This document shows positions 5,402 through 8,106 of a stretch of DNA of 8,106 nucleotides, one piece after another. Below the pieces are notes generated by a model. The model was not told where the DNA came from and ran no database searches. It worked only from the letters and a program-made list of their open reading frames with translations. Each line of letters begins with the position of its first letter. Positions within the stretch are counted from its first letter, which is position 1. Source of the DNA: Bacteroidales bacterium UBA3764 (GTDB taxonomy: Bacteria > Bacteroidota > Bacteroidia > Bacteroidales > UBA932); NCBI GenBank assembly GCA_002371115.1, contig DFFY01000043.1:1-8106 (forward strand), read 5' to 3'. Made by a program: the position numbers and the translations under genes.

Positions 5402-6396
5402 TCTGCTTGCAATAATGCCAAGGCCTCCTCTACGGAAAGGGCCTTGTCGATGGTAAATGCTCCGCTCCGGGAACGGATGAGCCCGCTCAGGTGCGCCCCT
5501 GAGCCCAGCGCTTCGCCGAGGTCCCGCGCAAAAGCCCGGATGTAGGTGCCCTTGGAGCACGCGATGCGGATGGTGGCCTCCGGCAGCCCCAGTGCCGCCG
5601 TATCCGCCACATGGATTCGGGACGATGCGGTGGAAGCTTTTGAGGAGGGCATAGAGGTTCCCGAACCGTCGCTTCGCGACCCCTCCCATTCGCAGCGCTC
5701 TTCGAGCGGCTCTGGGCCCCTCCCTCTTACACGGTCGAGGGTGGCCATGGGTTCGGCAACCCCTATGCTCTCCTCTGTATATTCCAGCAGCTCCAACTCG
5801 CTGATGGTGATTCGGCTGCGGTGGAGGGTTTCCAGGGCGGCGGCGTCGAAGAGAGATCCCTCGACTTCGCTCGGGATGACAGAAGTGGAGTTCGGGATGA
5901 CAGAAGTGGCGCTCGGGATGACAGATTTAGTCTGCGCTTTGTACAGCTTCCGGGCCAGTTCATAGGCCCGGACCCCGTCCACGCTCTTGGCGCTGAACAG
6001 CGGGGCCACCTGCTCCTGCTCGCCCAGGAAGGCGGGAAGGGCGGCGCGCACGGCATCGGCCGTAATGTGCTCATAAGGGAAACGGCGGTCCACCTCCTTC
6101 TCCAGGTCGTACGACGGCGTGGTGGCGCCAAAGCGGATGCGCGCAATGTACTCCTTGTCGTGGTCCTGCAGCTCCTGCGCCCGTTTGCAGGCATTGCCGA
6201 TGCAAACCAGCAGCACCCCCGTCGCCAGCGGATCCAGCGTGCCCGCATGCCCCACCTTCAGGTTCTTCTTCCCGAAGTGCCTGATGGCGGCATACTTGAG
6301 CTTGCGGATAACGTCGGCCGAAGTCCAGCGGTAGGGCTTGTCCACCGCCAGCACAATGCCTTCCGGATAGTCGGCAATGTCCCGGGTAAAACTCAT
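5398..6396 (-). CDS. truB: tRNA pseudouridine(55) synthase TruB with two in-frame repeat insertions
   Basis: TruB makes pseudouridine at position 55 in the T-loop of tRNAs. Conserved blocks are clear: GIVLAVDKPYRWTSADVI (13-30), GHAGTLDPLATGVLL (49-63) with catalytic Asp55, PLFSAKSVDGVRAYELAR (132-149), and CSKGTYIRAFARDLGEALGSGAHL (280-303). At 332 residues it is well above the 230-250 or so expected for the short TruB of this phylum. The excess falls in two loops: residues about 156-181, a tandem TSVIPxx heptad ending in SEVEGS, and residues about 211-271, a low-complexity stretch rich in Gly, Ser, Arg and Glu. The frame is intact through both, and all core motifs remain, so the enzyme may still work. 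The start at 6396 overlaps the rpiB stop (ATGA); an upstream extension to 6459 lies within rpiB and is not TruB-like. Confidence 0.92.
   Translation of the reverse strand: MSFTRDIADYPEGIVLAVDKPYRWTSADVIRKLKYAAIRHFGKKNLKVGHAGTLDPLATGVLLVCIGNACKRAQELQDHDKEYIARIRFGATTPSYDLEKEVDRRFPYEHITADAVRAALPAFLGEQEQVAPLFSAKSVDGVRAYELARKLYKAQTKSVIPSATSVIPNSTSVIPSEVEGSLFDAAALETLHRSRITISELELLEYTEESIGVAEPMATLDRVRGRGPEPLEERCEWEGSRSDGSGTSMPSSKASTASSRIHVADTAALGLPEATIRIACSKGTYIRAFARDLGEALGSGAHLSGLIRSRSGAFTIDKALSVEEALALLQAE
5584..5766. repeat. Hairpin-rich insertion inside truB
   Basis: This stretch encodes residues about 211-271, with no counterpart in the normal TruB fold. It packs several small perfect dyads: GGTTC/GAACC (5656-5667), GTCGC-ttc-GCGAC (5668-5680), CGCTC-ttc-GAGCG (5696-5708) and GGGTT-cggc-AACCC (5749-5762). 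This texture resembles a REP- or MITE-like dispersed element. Its exact ends cannot be set without other copies. Confidence 0.55.
5854..5931. repeat. 21-bp tandem repeat insertion inside truB
   Basis: The core TCGGGATGACAGA occurs at 5871-5883, 5892-5904 and 5913-5925, exactly 21 bp apart, so it keeps the reading frame and encodes the heptad TSVIPxx three times. The flank at 5858-5875 (CCCTCGACTTCGCTCGGG) is itself an imperfect dyad. I recall very similar sequence as a widespread short repeat in Bacteroidota genomes; that is recollection, not a search result. Confidence 0.7.
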
Positions 6397-6824
6397 TTGA
6401 CCGGCATCTTGTCGATGCGCCTCTGGTGCCGGCCGCCTTCGAACGGGGTATCCAGCCACTCACGCACGATGGCCGATGCCAGGCGATAGCTGATGAATCG
6501 GGCCGGAAGCACCAGCACGTTGGCGTTGTTGTGCTGCGCCACCAGATGGCCGATGGCGGTGCCCCAGGCCAGGCCGGCGCGGATGCCCTGGTGCTTGTTC
6601 AGGGTGATGGCCATGCCGTTGCCCGTGCCGCAAAGGGCGATTCCCAGGTCCACCTCGCCGCTTTCCACGGCATACGCCAGCTTATGCGCAAAGTCCGGAT
6701 AATCCACGCTGTCCGTGGTATCGGTCCCAAAATTCACCACCTCGATGCCGCGTTTCTGCAGCATTTTTACAAGCTTGAACTTGTACTCCACGCCTGCGTG
6801 GTCATTGCAAATGCCTATTTTCAT
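6393..6824 (-). CDS. rpiB: Ribose-5-phosphate isomerase B
   Basis: The 143-residue protein interconverts ribose 5-phosphate and ribulose 5-phosphate in the pentose phosphate pathway (cytoplasm). It matches RpiB in length and motifs: NDHAG at 7-11, DYPDFA at 41-46, the catalytic CGTGNGM loop with Cys65, AQHNNANVL at 96-104 with His98, ARFI, and the C-terminal FEGGRHQRRI phosphate-binding segment. It heads the minus-strand operon and its stop overlaps the truB start by 4 bp. The start at 6824 gives the canonical MKIGICNDHAG opening. A related alternative in the LacAB_rpiB family is allose-6-phosphate or galactose-6-phosphate isomerase, but the motifs and housekeeping setting favour RpiB. Confidence 0.93.
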   Translation of the reverse strand: MKIGICNDHAGVEYKFKLVKMLQKRGIEVVNFGTDTTDSVDYPDFAHKLAYAVESGEVDLGIALCGTGNGMAITLNKHQGIRAGLAWGTAIGHLVAQHNNANVLVLPARFISYRLASAIVREWLDTPFEGGRHQRRIDKMPVK

Positions 6825-6831
6825 ATCGTCA

Positions 6832-6852
6832 CAAATTTATACCACAAAATTA
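6832..6852 (-). promoter_or_regulatory. Probable promoter region of the rpiB-truB operon
   Basis: Two sequences on the minus strand fit TAnnTTTG: TAAATTTG (6839-6832) and TAATTTTG (6852-6845). Neither has an exact TTTG about 20 nt upstream, though the area is T-rich. The inner box would place initiation about 5 bases before the ATG, the outer one about 17 bases before it. Confidence 0.45.
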
Positions 6853-6882
6853 ATAAAAAACTCCAATAAAGACGTGGACTCA

Positions 6883-6911
6883 GGCAAAATTACGCTAGCG
6901 TCACATTTGCC
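6883..6911. promoter_or_regulatory. Imperfect palindrome between rpiB and rpsO
   Basis: GGCAAA (6883-6888) and TTTGCC (6906-6911) flank a perfect 10-bp palindrome ACGCTAGCGT (6892-6901). It lies in the divergent intergenic region, about 60 bp upstream of rpiB and 80 bp before the rpsO -33 box. An operator or a structural element are both possible. A smaller dyad, CGAAA/TTTCG, follows at 6933-6948. Confidence 0.35.
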
Positions 6912-6991
6912 CCATTCTCCAGGAAGCGGATGCGAAACGCGCTTTTCGTTGTCTTGGCTTTCTCATTTTAGGTGCACGAAAACACGAATAA

Positions 6992-7023
6992 TTTGGATGT
7001 TACAAAATAAATCTGTACATTTG
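6992..7023 (+). promoter_or_regulatory. Promoter of rpsO
   Basis: TTTG at 6992-6995, a 20-nt spacer, and TACATTTG at 7016-7023 match the Bacteroidota consensus exactly. Initiation near 7027 gives an A/T-rich leader of about 34 nt before the ATG at 7061. Confidence 0.8.
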
Positions 7024-7060
7024 CAGGCTAAAATTTTTAAAACTTTAAACTCATTGCATC

Positions 7061-7336
7061 ATGGCAGAATATTTACAGCCTGAGAAAAAGCAAGAGATTT
7101 TCGCGAAGTACGGGAAGTCCAATAAGGACACCGGCTCTCCTGAGAGTCAGGTTGCTTTATTTTCCTACCGTATCGCTCACCTTACAGAGCATGTGAAGAA
7201 GAACAAGAAAGACGTGGTAACGCGCCGCAGCCTTCTTCGCCTGGTCTCTAAGCGCCGTCAGATTCTGAACTACCTTCAGAAGATTGACATCGAGAGATAC
7301 AGAGCTATCGTCAAGGAGCTGGGTCTCCGCCGATAA
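7061..7336 (+). CDS. rpsO: 30S ribosomal protein S15
   Basis: S15 is a primary 16S rRNA-binding protein of the small subunit platform. The 91-residue length and sequence are typical: NKDTGSPESQVALFSYRIAHLTEHVKKNKKD (21-51), then RRSLLRLVSKRRQILNYLQK (55-74) and the ending VKELGLRR. The start at 7061 gives the usual short N-terminus; no Shine-Dalgarno site is present. The gene has its own promoter and a strong terminator, and is followed by pnp, a pairing conserved across many bacteria. Confidence 0.97.
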   Translation: MAEYLQPEKKQEIFAKYGKSNKDTGSPESQVALFSYRIAHLTEHVKKNKKDVVTRRSLLRLVSKRRQILNYLQKIDIERYRAIVKELGLRR

Positions 7337-7356
7337 GCAAAAGGATAGGAAAAAAC

Positions 7357-7398
7357 GGGGGCAGAGTAATATGCAAGGCATATTCTCTCCCCCTTTTT
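7357..7398 (+). terminator. Intrinsic terminator after rpsO
   Basis: GGGGG (7357-7361) pairs with CCCCC (7389-7393), AGAG (7363-7366) with CTCT (7385-7388), and AATATG (7368-7373) with CATATT (7379-7384). That makes 15 pairs with two single-base bulges and a 5-nt loop, followed by TTTTT (7394-7398). Confidence 0.85.
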
Positions 7399-7423
7399 AG
7401 TGAGAAACAAGCGGAATTGCGGA

Positions 7424-7510
7424 GCGGAATTTGGTTTTTTTCGCACCGTCGAAAAAATAAATTCCGGCCGCAATAAAATAAGAAAAAGACATCCTCCATA
7501 GGGGAAGATG
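7424..7510 (+). promoter_or_regulatory. Hairpin-rich leader of pnp
   Basis: A long stem joins GGAATTT (7426-7432) with AAATTCC (7459-7465) and, inside it, TTTTTTCG (7436-7443) with CGAAAAAA (7450-7457), leaving a 6-nt loop. A second weaker stem pairs CATC (7490-7493) and TCC (7495-7497) with GGA (7503-7505) and GATG (7507-7510). In E. coli a long hairpin in the pnp leader is the site of RNase III/PNPase autoregulation. Whether this one does the same is inference. No exact promoter was found between the rpsO terminator and pnp. Confidence 0.5.
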
Positions 7511-7538
7511 AATATTGACGAAACAAAGACGTAATCAG

Positions 7539-8106
7539 ATGAACATTATCAAAAAGACCATCACGTTGCCCGACGGTCGGGTAATCGAGATTGAAACCGG
7601 AAAACTCGCCAAACAGGCTGCCGGTTCTGCTGTTGTGAAAATGGGTGGCACCATGCTGCTGGCCACCGTCACCTGCGCCACGGAGGTGAAAGAGGGAACG
7701 GATTTCATGCCCCTCACCGTGGATTATCGTGAAAAATATTATGCCGCCGGCCGTTTCCCCGGAGGTTTCCTCAAGCGCGAAAGCCGCCCCAGTGACTATG
7801 AGGTGCTCATCGCACGCCTGGTGGACCGTCCCATCCGCCCGCTGTGGCCGGACGACTTCCATCTGGAGGTCTTTGTAAACGTCATGCTCATTTCGGCCGA
7901 GAAAGACATCCAGCCGGATGCCCTTGCCGGCCTGGCCGCTTCGGCCGCCCTTGCCACCAGCGACCTGCCTTTCGGCGGTCCCGTGAGCGAGGTCCGCGTA
8001 GCTCGCATCGACGGTAAATTCGTGATTAACCCCGGCTTCGAGGACAACAAGCGGGCAGACCTGGACCTCATGGTGGCCGCTACCGAGGAAAACATCATGA
8101 TGGTGG
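7539..8106 (+). CDS. pnp: Polynucleotide phosphorylase (3' end cut by window)
   Basis: The visible 189 codons form the start of the first RNase PH domain of PNPase, the phosphate-dependent 3'-5' exoribonuclease. Key stretches are MGGTMLLATVTCA (35-47), DFMPLTVDYREKYYAAGRFPGGFLKRE (55-81) and LIARLVDRPIRPLWPDDF (90-107), then PDALAGLAASAALATSDLPF (126-145). The full protein would be about 700 residues, so most of it, including the second catalytic RNase PH domain and the KH and S1 domains, lies beyond the window. The ATG at 7539 gives the usual N-terminus; there is no Shine-Dalgarno site. It is preceded by a structured leader and by rpsO. Confidence 0.96.
   Translation, partial: MNIIKKTITLPDGRVIEIETGKLAKQAAGSAVVKMGGTMLLATVTCATEVKEGTDFMPLTVDYREKYYAAGRFPGGFLKRESRPSDYEVLIARLVDRPIRPLWPDDFHLEVFVNVMLISAEKDIQPDALAGLAASAALATSDLPFGGPVSEVRVARIDGKFVINPGFEDNKRADLDLMVAATEENIMMV

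Noticed and set aside
5402..5689. Upstream extension of the NlpC/P60 protein by 96 codons
   Set aside because: It reads through truB in another frame; the ATG at 5401 starts a textbook signal peptide.
5871..5925. Short CRISPR-like array in truB
   Set aside because: Units are 21 bp with near-identical sequence throughout and no variable spacers, and they are translated in frame; this is a tandem repeat.
5546..5965. Plus-strand open frame opposite the truB insertions
   Set aside because: It is open because the repeats lack stops in that frame; no start context or family match.
7311..7862. Minus-strand open frame opposite rpsO end, pnp leader and pnp start
   Set aside because: It spans the rpsO terminator and the pnp coding start on the wrong strand; an antisense shadow.

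Overview
This window looks like a Bacteroidota chromosome segment, probably order Bacteroidales. The evidence is several promoters of the form TTTG, about 20 nt, then TAnnTTTG; the near absence of Shine-Dalgarno sites; a short TruB; and the gene content. The core genes are G+C-rich by eye (65% in one hand-counted 60-base line). The genus cannot be fixed from the sequence alone.

Left part (1 to about 3210) is accessory in character. It holds a partial cysteine-rich C_GCAxxG_C_C family protein (minus strand), then about 700 bp without a convincing gene but full of short hairpins. Next come a short single-stranded DNA-binding protein and an ArdC-type antirestriction/metallopeptidase protein, separated by a strong intrinsic terminator. 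An MNT nucleotidyltransferase/HEPN pair follows, with its own promoter and lower G+C. This cargo (SSB, antirestriction, toxin-antitoxin) is what is usually found in the part of a conjugative element that enters the recipient first. It abuts the 3' end of tRNA-Ser(CGA), a common integration point. No integrase, relaxase or second attachment copy lies in the window, so the island reading is inference.

Middle part (3212 to 6824) is a tight minus-strand run: rpiB, truB, a secreted NlpC/P60 hydrolase and a Tat-lipoprotein dipeptide epimerase. They are joined by overlaps of 4, 4 and 11 bp and followed by tRNA-Ser. The last two enzymes form a plausible extracytoplasmic muropeptide-processing pair: the NlpC/P60 enzyme cuts peptidoglycan stem peptides and the epimerase acts on the resulting Ala-Glu type dipeptide. 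The truB gene carries two in-frame, repeat-like insertions and is therefore about 90 residues longer than expected.

Right part (6825 to 8106) is the conserved rpsO-pnp block on the plus strand. It has a clear promoter before rpsO, a strong terminator after it, and a hairpin-rich leader before pnp, which runs off the window.

The observations most worth following up are the structured gene-free region ahead of ssb/ardC (a candidate single-strand promoter or transfer-origin region), the two repeat invasions of truB, and the exported epimerase.
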